From Acidobacteriaceae bacterium KBS 89 (GTDB lineage Bacteria > Acidobacteriota > Terriglobia > Terriglobales > Acidobacteriaceae): a stretch of 64,000 nucleotides of DNA. Positions 53,092 to 61,413 of this stretch are shown here, piece after piece (positions within the stretch are counted from its first letter, which is position 1; each line of letters begins with the position of its first letter). Under the pieces are notes generated by a model, which saw nothing but the letters and a program-made list of their open reading frames with translations, was not told the origin of the DNA and made no database searches. The position numbers and the translations under genes were made by a program. Location: NCBI GenBank assembly GCA_000381605.1, contig KB906754.1, positions 1,199,147 through 1,263,146 of the forward strand, in the 5' to 3' direction.

Positions 53092-53784
53092 ATGCAGACG
53101 TTCGACACCCTCCTCCGTGAAGCCGAACTCGCCCACGGCCACCTCTGCGCCGGCCAGATTCTCGGCGTCCGCCTGGCCATGCTCGGTTGCGAGCGCCTCG
53201 GCATCGACGACCCCAAAGGTCTCGTCAATCCGAAAGACCGCAAGCGCCTCGTCACCTTCATCGAGATCGACCGCTGCGCCACCGACGCCATCGCCGTCGT
53301 CACTGGCTGCCGCCTCGGCAAGCGCGCCATCAAATTCCGCGACTGGGGCAAGATGGCCGCCACCTTCGTCGACCTCGCCTCACCTCTGCGAAAAGACGGC
53401 GACACCCCCATCTATAAAGCCATCCGCATCGCCGCCCTCGAATCCTCCAAGCAGCGCGCCCGCGACCTCTACCCGCAAATCGAAAACAAAAACCAGCAAC
53501 AGATGCTCGCCTACCGCGAACTCCCTAACGCAGACCTCTTCAGCGAAGAGTGGGTCGCAGTCCCCATCCACCCCCGCGAGATGCCCGGCTACAAATCCGC
53601 CCGCATCACCTGCGAACTCTGCGGCGAAGGAATCAATTACGACCGCGAGATCCATCGCGATGGCAAAACCCTCTGCGAGGCCTGCGCCGCACCCGAGACC
53701 CGCTACTATCGGCCACTCACTCAAGAAGAGCTGTCCGAAAACAGCGAGGCCGGCGCGGAAACCTCTCCGCAACCGGCCCACTGA
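53092..53784 (+). CDS. FmdE-family protein with C-terminal zinc ribbon
   Basis: The 230-residue protein has the FmdE pattern: His15/His17/Cys19 in AHGHLCAGQILGVRLA, then Cys62 and Cys73 in DRCATDAIAVVTGCRLGKR, and FRDWGKMAATFVD. A CxxC...CxxC finger (ITCELCGEG ... LCEACA) sits near residues 175-203. In methanogens FmdE is linked with tungsten or molybdenum formylmethanofuran dehydrogenase. Here no such operon is seen, so the role is unknown; a metal-linked redox or cofactor function is inference. Confidence 0.75.
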   Translation: MQTFDTLLREAELAHGHLCAGQILGVRLAMLGCERLGIDDPKGLVNPKDRKRLVTFIEIDRCATDAIAVVTGCRLGKRAIKFRDWGKMAATFVDLASPLRKDGDTPIYKAIRIAALESSKQRARDLYPQIENKNQQQMLAYRELPNADLFSEEWVAVPIHPREMPGYKSARITCELCGEGINYDREIHRDGKTLCEACAAPETRYYRPLTQEELSENSEAGAETSPQPAH

Positions 53785-53811
53785 ACCTCGTTAAAGCTCT
53801 AAGTCAACTAT

Positions 53812-54132
53812 CTACCGGCGATCCCAATCGCGATGGTCGTCATGGTCACGCCGATCATGGTCGCGATACGCATAGTCGTAGCGGTTATGAGCCTGCTGCC
53901 GCACCAACGCCTCATGTTGTAGGTGCGCCTGCTCCCGGCAATACGCCTCATACCGCTGCCGAGCATAGTAGTCACCAGGAGCGACATAGCCATAGACGGG
54001 CGAGCCGAACTGCACACCTATCGCAAACTGCTGCGCCTCCGCCTTCGCCGGTGCGGCCAGTGCAACAGCAACCGTCAGTAACCCAACCGCTACGCCCTTT
54101 GCCATCATTGACTTTATGCTCGTGAGTTTCAT
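53812..54132 (-). CDS. Small exported His/Tyr/Arg/Asp-rich protein
   Basis: The 106-residue product has a signal peptide (GVAVGLLTVAVALAAPAKAEAQ). The rest is rich in Tyr, His, Arg and Asp, ending in DHDRRDHDDHRDWDRR. AGGAGG is five bases before the ATG. Low complexity makes the function unclear; it could bind metals or the cell envelope. Confidence 0.65.
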   Translation of the reverse strand: MKLTSIKSMMAKGVAVGLLTVAVALAAPAKAEAQQFAIGVQFGSPVYGYVAPGDYYARQRYEAYCREQAHLQHEALVRQQAHNRYDYAYRDHDRRDHDDHRDWDRR

Positions 54133-54254
54133 AACAACCTCCTACGTACATCTCACTGAACCCCCATTCACTCCCTTGGTTGCGCGCAACTTTTCCCATA
54201 GCGTAGTGTCATGATTCAGGCTTCTGCCCTGCCTCTGTACGGGGGAGTGACGTC

Positions 54255-55037
54255 ATGCCGCAACCTGTTACCGTCTTTCTCCGTCAGAGCCTGACGCTCA
54301 AAACAGCCATCGCGGCCTGCCTCGAAAAGACCTCGCCCAGACGTGTTCATCAGCTGCGTACCACCACCCGACGCATCGAAGCCACACTTGAGCTGCTCAT
54401 CGTCTCCGCCGACGTAGCCCGCATCGACAAGCAATCCAAACCGCTTCGCCGTTCTCTCCGCAAACTACGCCGCGCAGCAGGCGAAGTACGCGATGCCGAC
54501 GTCCAATACGATTTGCTCGCCGCCTACCATCGCACTCCCGACGCCAAACATCTCCGCGAAGTCCTTTCTGCACTCAGAAAAAAAGTCGAGCGCAAACTCA
54601 TCAAACGACTAAAACAGGAACAGAAAAAGGTCGAGCTCAGGCTCAAAACCCTTGAAGCCAGCCTAGGCCCCGCAATCGATCTCGACCTCAGCGGCGCAAA
54701 ACTCATCACCGTCACCCAAACCTGGTTCGCCGAAAACGTCCGCGGCCTCGACCTGCAACAGGATCAGGATCTTCACACCCTCCGCAAAGTCTCCAAGACC
54801 GCACGCTATCTCGCAGAGACGGGCATCGACGCCTCAAAAGCCGTCGCCACCCTCGCCGCCCGCTACGAGGCCGCCCAGAAATCGCTCGGTGAATGGCACG
54901 ATCACTTTCTTCTTCTCGAGCAGGCCCACACCTACCTCCCGCACGACAGCGAAACAATCCAGCAGATTCAGGAAGATATGGAAAGGCTCCACGAGCACGC
55001 CGACACCGCCGCCAGTCATCTTCTTGCCACAGCGTAA
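54255..55037 (+). CDS. CHAD-domain protein
   Basis: The 260-residue helical protein has the conserved positively charged and histidine positions of CHAD: VHQLRTTTRRIEATLELL, LRRAAGEVRDADVQYDLL, LHTLRKVSKTARYLAE, LGEWHDHFLLLEQA. CHAD domains bind polyphosphate and often associate with granules or with triphosphate tunnel enzymes. None is adjacent here. GGGGGAGTGA precedes the ATG. Confidence 0.88.
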   Translation: MPQPVTVFLRQSLTLKTAIAACLEKTSPRRVHQLRTTTRRIEATLELLIVSADVARIDKQSKPLRRSLRKLRRAAGEVRDADVQYDLLAAYHRTPDAKHLREVLSALRKKVERKLIKRLKQEQKKVELRLKTLEASLGPAIDLDLSGAKLITVTQTWFAENVRGLDLQQDQDLHTLRKVSKTARYLAETGIDASKAVATLAARYEAAQKSLGEWHDHFLLLEQAHTYLPHDSETIQQIQEDMERLHEHADTAASHLLATA

Positions 55038-55051
55038 CCACATTCCGCCGC

Positions 55052-55065
55052 TATAGTGGTAGACT
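55052..55065 (+). promoter_or_regulatory. Possible -10 elements of the leader transcript
   Basis: TATAGT (55052-55057) or TAGACT (55060-55065) lies 10-23 bases before the leader ATG at 55075. Either would give a very short or no 5' leader before the peptide frame. No convincing -35 is seen. Confidence 0.3.
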
Positions 55066-55074
55066 AAATCCCAC

Positions 55075-55137
55075 ATGACGGTCTCCCGCCAACTCGCGAC
55101 CTTGCACCTCATGCCTACTCGTTGTTGTTGTAGCTAG
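55075..55137 (+). CDS. Cysteine-rich leader peptide (20 codons, ends MPTRCCCS)
   Basis: The frame runs from ATG 55075, with an in-frame ATG at 55111, and ends with three consecutive Cys codons (TGT, 55123-55131), AGC and the stop TAG. It lies upstream of a small membrane peptide and a YeiH-family transporter. Three Cys in a row in such a short peptide resembles the polycysteine upstream frames that serve as cysteine sensors before sulfur genes in mycobacteria. Ribosome stalling at the Cys codons would uncover the downstream ribosome-binding site (see the regulatory entry). Confidence 0.7.
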   Translation: MTVSRQLATLHLMPTRCCCS

Positions 55138-55225
55138 TCTCTCCTGCGCCGTACCCCTTCTTTAAAAATCTAAGTTTCCACACGCTCTTTCGTGTGCATC
55201 GCGCATTCTCCAAAGGAGACCCTTC
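55138..55225 (+). promoter_or_regulatory. Putative cysteine-responsive attenuator: anti-SD next to the Cys codons
   Basis: TCTCCT (55140-55145), three bases after the leader stop, is perfectly complementary to AGGAGA (55214-55219), the ribosome-binding site of the next gene. Between them is a 6-bp stem, CACACG/CGTGTG (55179-55184 and 55191-55196). A ribosome held on the Cys codons would cover the anti-SD and free the ribosome-binding site. The pairing is seen; the mechanism is inferred. Confidence 0.55.
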
Positions 55226-55345
55226 ATGTCCACCCCTCGTACCCGTCTCTTCCCCCGCCTTTCGACAGACGCCTGGGCCATCCTGGCTGCGGCCGCACTC
55301 GGCCTCCTCATCCGCTTCAGCCTGCTAAAAACCATCGCCTGGTAA
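55226..55345 (+). CDS. 39-residue single-span membrane peptide before the YeiH-family gene
   Basis: The frame has an AAAGGAG site seven bases before the ATG. The peptide has a short basic N-terminus (PRTRLFPR), then LSTDAWAILAAAALGLLIRF and ends LLKTIAW. It has one membrane span. It is followed after 25 bases by the transporter, with its own AAGGAG, so the two appear cotranslated. I know no function; a small subunit or assembly factor of the transporter is plausible. Confidence 0.6.
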   Translation: MSTPRTRLFPRLSTDAWAILAAAALGLLIRFSLLKTIAW

Positions 55346-55370
55346 CCGGCAAAGCGCCAAGGAGAACCTC

Positions 55371-56531
55371 ATGGCAACCTCCGCCAACCTGCCCGACCTC
55401 CGCACCGAGTACCCACCCCACCCCCCAGGCCGCAACCCAGCCGAGCCCTCCACCCTCCTCGGCCTCCTCCCCGGCATCGCCCTCCTCTTCGTCGTCGGCT
55501 ACGCAGGAAAATTCGTCGAGCACTTCCTCAACACCTGGACCAAAGCCCACCACATCACCTTCCCCAACATTGAATACGTCCTCTGGGCAATCCTCTTCGG
55601 CATCGTCATCGCCAACACCGTCGGCGTCCCGCGCATCTTCCGCGCCGGTGTCGCCACCTATGACTTCTGGCTCAAAGTAGGCATCATCCTCCTCGGCGCG
55701 CGCTTCATCCTCGGCGACGTATTAAAACTAGGCGGCATCTCCCTCCTCCTCGTCTTCATCGCCTTCGCGTTCTCGCTCACCTTCATGACCTGGCTGGGCC
55801 GCACCTTCAACCTCGGCCCCAAACTCACCACCCTCCTCGCCGTAGGCTCCAGCGTCTGCGGAGTCTCTGCCATCATCGCCACGCAAGGCGCCATCGACGC
55901 CGACGAAGAAGACTCCTCCACCGCCATCGCCGCGATCCTCGCCCTCGGCGCGCTCTCCCTCTTCACCTTCCCGCTCATCGGCCACGCCCTCCACATGAGC
56001 GACCACGCCTACGGCATCTGGGCCGGCCTCGCCGTCGACAACACAGCCGAAGCCACCGCAGCCGGAGCCCTCTACTCCGACGCCGCCGGAAAATTCGCCG
56101 TCCTCGCCAAAACCTGCCGCAATGCCCTCATCGGCTTCGTCGTGCTCGGCTACGCGATCCACTGGGTGCGCAAGGGCCTCGCCAGCCGAGCCGCTACCAA
56201 ACAACTCGACAACAAAGCCGCCTTCCTCTGGCAAAAATTCCCCAAATTCGTCCTGGGCTTCCTTGTTATCTCGCTCCTCGCCACACTAGGCGCTTCGTCC
56301 AATCCGACCATCGCCGCACTAGGCTTCACCAAGCCCCAACTCCTCGCCCTGGGAAATCTAAGCCGATGGGCCTTCCTTCTAACCTTCGCCGGAGTAGGCC
56401 TCCGCACTAACCTCAAAGATCTCTTCAAACAAGGAGCCCGCCCCTTCATCGTAGGCGCCGTAGGCGAAGTAGCCATAGCCACGATCACACTCCTACTCGT
56501 CCTCGGAGCCGACCACATCTATCACCTGTGA
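55371..56531 (+). CDS. YeiH/UPF0324-family putative sulfate exporter
   Basis: The 386-residue membrane protein has about ten spans and the YeiH signatures GSSVCGVSAIIATQGAID, SDHAYGIWAGLAVDNTAEATAAG and WAFLLTFAGVGLRTNLKDLFKQG. The family is annotated as sulfate exporter but is poorly tested. AAGGAG is six bases before the ATG. Being downstream of a Cys-rich leader frame suggests its expression follows cysteine supply. It overlaps nothing; a multicopper oxidase follows after 119 bases. Confidence 0.88.
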   Translation: MATSANLPDLRTEYPPHPPGRNPAEPSTLLGLLPGIALLFVVGYAGKFVEHFLNTWTKAHHITFPNIEYVLWAILFGIVIANTVGVPRIFRAGVATYDFWLKVGIILLGARFILGDVLKLGGISLLLVFIAFAFSLTFMTWLGRTFNLGPKLTTLLAVGSSVCGVSAIIATQGAIDADEEDSSTAIAAILALGALSLFTFPLIGHALHMSDHAYGIWAGLAVDNTAEATAAGALYSDAAGKFAVLAKTCRNALIGFVVLGYAIHWVRKGLASRAATKQLDNKAAFLWQKFPKFVLGFLVISLLATLGASSNPTIAALGFTKPQLLALGNLSRWAFLLTFAGVGLRTNLKDLFKQGARPFIVGAVGEVAIATITLLLVLGADHIYHL

Positions 56532-56650
56532 CGCTCACCAGTCTCGCCGCTCATCGACCACTCGACTCGTAAGCGATACTCTGTCAGTGTCGCTGTGCCT
56601 TTGGCGTGGATCGGGCACACCTGCGGCCACATCAACGCTGAGTTCACCAC

Positions 56651-58135
56651 ATGAGCACATCGCGCCGCCACTTCCTCAAGCTTGCCGGGACCGTCACAGC
56701 AGCCGGCCTCACCAAACGATCGGAGGCCCTCAACCTCGCGCTCCATCCAATCGCCGCCCAGCAACCTCCCCGCTCACCCGGCTACACCCTCCGCATAGCC
56801 ACCAGCCCCATCGAACTCGCACCCAACCGCATCATCTCCACCACCACCTACAACGGCCAGTTCCCCGGCCCGCTTCTTCGTCTCAAAGAGAATCAGCCCG
56901 TCACCGTGGACATCCACAACGACACCGACACCCCCGAGCAGCTCCACTGGCACGGCCAGTTCGTTCCCGTCGACGTCGACGGTTCAGCCGAAGAGGGCAC
57001 TCCCTACATCCCAGCCCACGGCACGCGTCGCATTCAGTTCACTCCACGCCCCTCCGGCGTCCGTTTCTATCACACCCACGTTCGCGCCGCAGCCGACCTC
57101 GTCGCCGGCCAATACAACGGCCTTGCAGGCCCCGTCTACATCGAACCCGCCTATAACCCCGGGGCCTACGATCGCGAGGTCTTCCTCACCCTCAAAGAGT
57201 TCGAGCCCACCTTCAGCCGTGGCGGAGACATGGCGATGGACTTCCTCACTCCCGCCACCACTGTCAAAGCACTCAAAGACACAGGCGAGTCAGCGATGAA
57301 AGCCTCTCTCGCCAGCGGCATGCCCCACGGTTACGAAGTCGGCTACGGCTCCTTCACCATCAACGGCAAGATGCTAGGCCACGGTGAACCTATCCACGTC
57401 AAAACCGGCGAGCGCGTCCTCTTCCACATCATCAACGCCAGCGCCACCGAGATTCGCAGCCTCGCGCTTCCCGGCCACACCTTCAAAGTCATCGCGCTCG
57501 ATGGAAACCCTGTGCCCACTCCCGCCACCGTCCCCGTCCTCTGGCTCGGCACCGCCGAACGCATCTCCGCCATCGTAGACATGAAGCACCCCGGCGTCTG
57601 GATCATGGGCGATCTCGCCGACGACGACCGCCATCACGGCATGGGCATCGTCATCGAATACGCCGGCCATTCCACCAAACCCCTCTGGCTCAAACCGCCG
57701 CCCTTCCGTTGGAGCTACGCCCGCTTCGGCAAACCAGGCGCAGCCTCACCGACGCCCGATGAAACCATCGAGATGACTTTCGCCAAACTCAACGCCGCTG
57801 CCGAAGGCTTCAATCGCTGGACCATCAACAACGTCGCCTTCTCCATGGACAACATGTCGCCTCGCTATCATCTTAACCAAGGCCGCCGTTACCGCATCCG
57901 CATGCGCAACGCCAGCGACGACATCCACCCCATCCATCTCCATCGCCACAGCTTCGAACTCACCAACTTCGCCGGCACCCCAACCTCCGGCATCATCAAA
58001 GACGTCGTCATGGTCGGCGGCTACCAGCAGGTCGAGATCGATTTCACCGCCGACAAGCCCGGCCTCACCCTCTTCCACTGCCACCAGACCCTGCACATGG
58101 ACTACGGCTTCATGACCCTCTTTGACTACGCCTGA
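56651..58135 (+). CDS. Three-domain multicopper oxidase, Tat-exported
   Basis: The 494-residue protein has a twin-arginine leader (SRRHFLKLAGTVTAAGL). Copper ligands are visible: HWHG (type 2/3), HTH, HPIHLHRHSFEL, and HCHQTLHMDYGFM with H-C-H-x3-H and an axial Met. It would couple oxidation of phenols or metal ions to reduction of oxygen in the periplasm. Substrate unknown. It is spaced 119 bases after the YeiH gene and may be transcribed separately. Confidence 0.9.
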   Translation: MSTSRRHFLKLAGTVTAAGLTKRSEALNLALHPIAAQQPPRSPGYTLRIATSPIELAPNRIISTTTYNGQFPGPLLRLKENQPVTVDIHNDTDTPEQLHWHGQFVPVDVDGSAEEGTPYIPAHGTRRIQFTPRPSGVRFYHTHVRAAADLVAGQYNGLAGPVYIEPAYNPGAYDREVFLTLKEFEPTFSRGGDMAMDFLTPATTVKALKDTGESAMKASLASGMPHGYEVGYGSFTINGKMLGHGEPIHVKTGERVLFHIINASATEIRSLALPGHTFKVIALDGNPVPTPATVPVLWLGTAERISAIVDMKHPGVWIMGDLADDDRHHGMGIVIEYAGHSTKPLWLKPPPFRWSYARFGKPGAASPTPDETIEMTFAKLNAAAEGFNRWTINNVAFSMDNMSPRYHLNQGRRYRIRMRNASDDIHPIHLHRHSFELTNFAGTPTSGIIKDVVMVGGYQQVEIDFTADKPGLTLFHCHQTLHMDYGFMTLFDYA

Positions 58136-58226
58136 CTCCACAACGCGTTACATCGCCACTTCGCTGGCCTGGCTCACGCTGTCCGCCACCATCTATAGCC
58201 CTCACAGAATTTGAAATGTACCAATA

Positions 58227-58239
58227 GAAATATTATTTC
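58227..58239 (+). promoter_or_regulatory. Palindrome upstream of the GH2 gene
   Basis: GAAAT-ATT-ATTTC is a perfect 13-bp dyad about 98 bases before the GH2 ATG. It resembles GGAAA-CTA-TTTCC before the GH35 gene and GGAAATACTTCC before GH28. Confidence 0.4.
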
Positions 58240-58336
58240 CCAACAGGACCTTCCCGATGATTTTCCGCTACCATTCCTGTGGATCGCATAACGCAAGCTC
58301 GCAGTCACTAAACAGCTTGCTTCCCCGGGAGTTGAA

Positions 58337-61300
58337 ATGCGGAAATTCGTAGTTGCACGCTGGGCCCTGTTCTCTCTTTTGCCTCTCTTCCTCGGACACG
58401 CACTCAACTCCCAAACCCCCACCCGAACCAAATACAACTTCAACCCCGGCTGGTTAGTCCTCGTAGGCGACCCCGCAGGTGCCGAACAACCAACCTTCGA
58501 CGACCACACCTGGAAGCACGTCACCACGCCCTACGCCTGGAACGAAGACTCCGCATTCCGAGTCAGCATTCACGATCTCCCCACCGGAGTCGCCTGGTAC
58601 CGCAAACACTTCCGCCTCCCCGCCTCCGCGAAAGACAAAAAAATCTTCCTCGAATTCGAAGGCATCCGCCAGGCTGGCGAAGTCTACCTCAACGGCAAAT
58701 TAATCGGCCGCCACGAAGACGGAGTCATGGCCTTCGGCTTCGACATCTCCACAGGCGTCTTGCCAGCCCCGCAGGAAAACGTCCTCGCCGTCCGCACCGA
58801 CAATCGCTGGGACTACAAAGAAAAAGTCACCAACACCCCCTACCACTGGAACAACGGAAACTTCTACGCCAACTACGGCGGCATCAGCAAAAGCGTCTGG
58901 CTCCACGTCACCGGCAAGCTCTACCAAACCCTCCCGCTCTACTCGAATCTCGGCACTACCGGCACCTACATCTGGGCCAGCGACTTCAACATCCCGCAAC
59001 ACTCCGTGAAGATCACCGCCGAATCCCAGATCCGCAACGACGACTCCACCCCAAAGACCATCACCTACACCGCACAGGTCGTCGACATGGACCACAAAGT
59101 CATCGGCCACATGAGCGCCGACCCTCAGACCATCCAACCTGGCGAAACCCAAAACCTCCACGCCGAAGCCGTCCTCAACAACCTGCAATTCTGGAGCTGG
59201 GGCTATGGCTACCTCTACGACGTCGTCACCACACTCACCGTCGCTGGCCGTCCAGTCGACACCGTCACCACCCGCACCGGCTTCCGCAAAACCTCCTTCG
59301 CCAACGGCATGGTCACTCTCAACGATCGCGTCATCCAGATGCACGGCTACGGCCAGCGCACCACCAACGAGTGGCCCGCCGTCGGCCTCTCCGTCCCACC
59401 CTGGATGAGCGACCTTAGCAACCGCATGATGGTCGAGAGCAACGGCAACCTCGTCCGCTGGATGCACGTCGTTCCCTGGAAACAGGACATCGAATCCTCC
59501 GACCGCGTCGGCCTCATCGAATCCATGCCCGCCGGTGACGCCGAGGGCGACTCTAAAGGCCGGCAGTGGGAGCAGCGCGTCGAACTCATGCGCGACGCCA
59601 TCATCTACAACCGCAACAACCCCAGCATCCTCTTCTACGAATCCGGCAACAAAGCCATCTCCGAAGACCACATGCGCGACATGAAGCCCGTCCGCGACCA
59701 GTACGATCCCCACGGCGGCCGCGCCATCGGCGCACGCGAGATGCTCGCCAGCTCCGTAGCCGAGTACGGCGGCGAGATGCTCTACATCAACAAGTCCGCC
59801 ACCAAACCGCTCTGGGCCCACGAATACTCCCGCGACGAAGGCGCTCGCAAATTCTGGGACGACAACACCGCACCCTTCCACAAAGACTCGCCCCTCTACA
59901 ACCGCAACCAGGACTCCCACGCAATCGAAGACGTCGAGCGCTGGTTCGACTACTGGCACGAGCGCCCAGGCACCGGAACCCGCGTCAGCTCCGGCGGCGC
60001 CAACATCATCTTCTCCGACTCCAACACCCACTATCGCGGCGACAACAACTACCGCCGTTCCGGCGAAGTCGACGCCATGCGCATCCCCAAAGACGGCTAC
60101 TTCGCCCATCAGGTCATTTGGAACGGCTGGGTCGACGTCGAGCACCCCGGCACCCACATCCTCGGCCACTGGAACTACACCGCAGGCACCGTCAAACCCA
60201 TCTACGTCGTCTCCACCGCCGACAAAGTCGAACTCAAACTCAACGCCCGCTCCCTCGGCTTCGGCTCGCAGTCCAGCCGCTTCCTCTTCACCTTCGAAAA
60301 AATCCCCTTCGCACCCGGCAAGCTCGAAGCCATCGGCTACGACGCACACAATCAAGTCATCACAACCGCCGAACTGAAGACCACAGGTGCACCCGTCGGC
60401 ATCCGCCTCACCCCACACACCGGCCCCGGTGGCCTCCGTGCCGACGGAGCCGACATGGCCCTCGTCGACGTCGAAGTCGTCGACGCCAACGGCAACCGCT
60501 GTCCCACCGCCCTCAACAAAATCAACTTCAACCTCACCGGCACAGCCGAGTGGCGCGGCGGCATCGCGCAAGGCTCCGCCACTCCCGTCCCCGCAAACAT
60601 CGCAGCCAGCGATGCTCACAGCAATGCTGCCAATCCCACTCCGCTCCTCCACGAAGACAACTACATCCTCTCGAAGTCACTCCCCGTAGAAGGCGGCATC
60701 AACCGCGTCATCCTCCGCTCCACACCCACCGCCGGAGCAATCACTCTCACAGCCGCCGCCGAAGGTCTCAAACCCGCAACACTCAAACTCGCATCACGCG
60801 CCGTCCCGGTCATCGCTGGCCTCTCCACCGAAATGCCCTCTGCCGTACTCACGTCGTACCTCAAGCGCGGCCCAACTCCCTCCACCCCATCCTTCAAAAT
60901 CACGCGCACCGCACTCACCATCGCTTCCGCTACCGCTGGCTCCAACTCCGCCAACACCTCCGCCAGCTACGACGACAACGAAACCACCGGCTGGTCCAGC
61001 GACGGCGAACTCCAGAACGCATGGATCGAATACACCCTCGCCTCCCCCGACACCATCGACGAGCTCGAACTAAAACTCAACGGCTTCCGCCAGCACCGCT
61101 ACGCTCTCCGCATCACCGTCGACGGAGTCACCGTCTGGGAAGGCCTCACCCCCACCACCCTCGGCTACTGCACCCTGCCCCTCAAGCCGACCAAGGGCCA
61201 GCATCTCCGCATCACCCTCACAGAACCACCACAAGACGAAGGTCTCGCAGCGGGCAGTAAAGAGATCACCGGCAAGGTCGAAGTCTCCGGCATCGCCCCC

Positions 61301-61375
61301 GTCGCCAAAAACAAACCTACCCTGAACATCATCGAGACCGAGATCTACAAAACCGCCTCAGACCCGAAATATTAA
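58337..61375 (+). CDS. Large secreted GH2-family glycoside hydrolase
   Basis: The 1012-residue protein has a signal peptide (WALFSLLPLFLGHALNSQ). In order: the jelly-roll sugar-binding domain (HVTTPYAWNEDSAF...; GEVYLNGKLIGRHEDG), an Ig-like domain (about 220-330), the TIM barrel with NGNLVRWMHVVPWKQD, NPSILFYESGNKAIS and LWAHEYSRDEG, Ig-like domains, and a discoidin-like carbohydrate-binding end (DDNETTGWSSDGELQNAWIE). The usual GNE acid/base motif reads GNK. Substrate is unknown; GH2 enzymes act on beta-galactosides, mannosides or glucuronides. Confidence 0.88.
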   Translation: MRKFVVARWALFSLLPLFLGHALNSQTPTRTKYNFNPGWLVLVGDPAGAEQPTFDDHTWKHVTTPYAWNEDSAFRVSIHDLPTGVAWYRKHFRLPASAKDKKIFLEFEGIRQAGEVYLNGKLIGRHEDGVMAFGFDISTGVLPAPQENVLAVRTDNRWDYKEKVTNTPYHWNNGNFYANYGGISKSVWLHVTGKLYQTLPLYSNLGTTGTYIWASDFNIPQHSVKITAESQIRNDDSTPKTITYTAQVVDMDHKVIGHMSADPQTIQPGETQNLHAEAVLNNLQFWSWGYGYLYDVVTTLTVAGRPVDTVTTRTGFRKTSFANGMVTLNDRVIQMHGYGQRTTNEWPAVGLSVPPWMSDLSNRMMVESNGNLVRWMHVVPWKQDIESSDRVGLIESMPAGDAEGDSKGRQWEQRVELMRDAIIYNRNNPSILFYESGNKAISEDHMRDMKPVRDQYDPHGGRAIGAREMLASSVAEYGGEMLYINKSATKPLWAHEYSRDEGARKFWDDNTAPFHKDSPLYNRNQDSHAIEDVERWFDYWHERPGTGTRVSSGGANIIFSDSNTHYRGDNNYRRSGEVDAMRIPKDGYFAHQVIWNGWVDVEHPGTHILGHWNYTAGTVKPIYVVSTADKVELKLNARSLGFGSQSSRFLFTFEKIPFAPGKLEAIGYDAHNQVITTAELKTTGAPVGIRLTPHTGPGGLRADGADMALVDVEVVDANGNRCPTALNKINFNLTGTAEWRGGIAQGSATPVPANIAASDAHSNAANPTPLLHEDNYILSKSLPVEGGINRVILRSTPTAGAITLTAAAEGLKPATLKLASRAVPVIAGLSTEMPSAVLTSYLKRGPTPSTPSFKITRTALTIASATAGSNSANTSASYDDNETTGWSSDGELQNAWIEYTLASPDTIDELELKLNGFRQHRYALRITVDGVTVWEGLTPTTLGYCTLPLKPTKGQHLRITLTEPPQDEGLAAGSKEITGKVEVSGIAPVAKNKPTLNIIETEIYKTASDPKY

Positions 61376-61391
61376 ATCAGTGATTTGGCAG

Positions 61392-61413
61392 CTACTAACG
61401 AAGCCCTTAGTAG
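61392..61413. terminator. Weak hairpin at the end of convergent GH2 and retropepsin genes
   Basis: CTACTAA (61392-61398) pairs with TTAGTAG (61407-61413). It overlaps the stop of the minus-strand protease gene. No T-tract, so function is uncertain. Confidence 0.3.

Noticed and set aside
58700-60652. A 650-codon frame antisense to the GH2 gene
   Set aside because: Its length is a by-product of C-ending codons on the sense strand. The sense frame has a signal peptide and recognisable domains; the antisense product is Val/Asp/Gly-biased with no domain.
59566-61260. A 564-codon frame overlapping GH2 on the same strand
   Set aside because: Arg/His-rich shadow frame with no plausible protein features.
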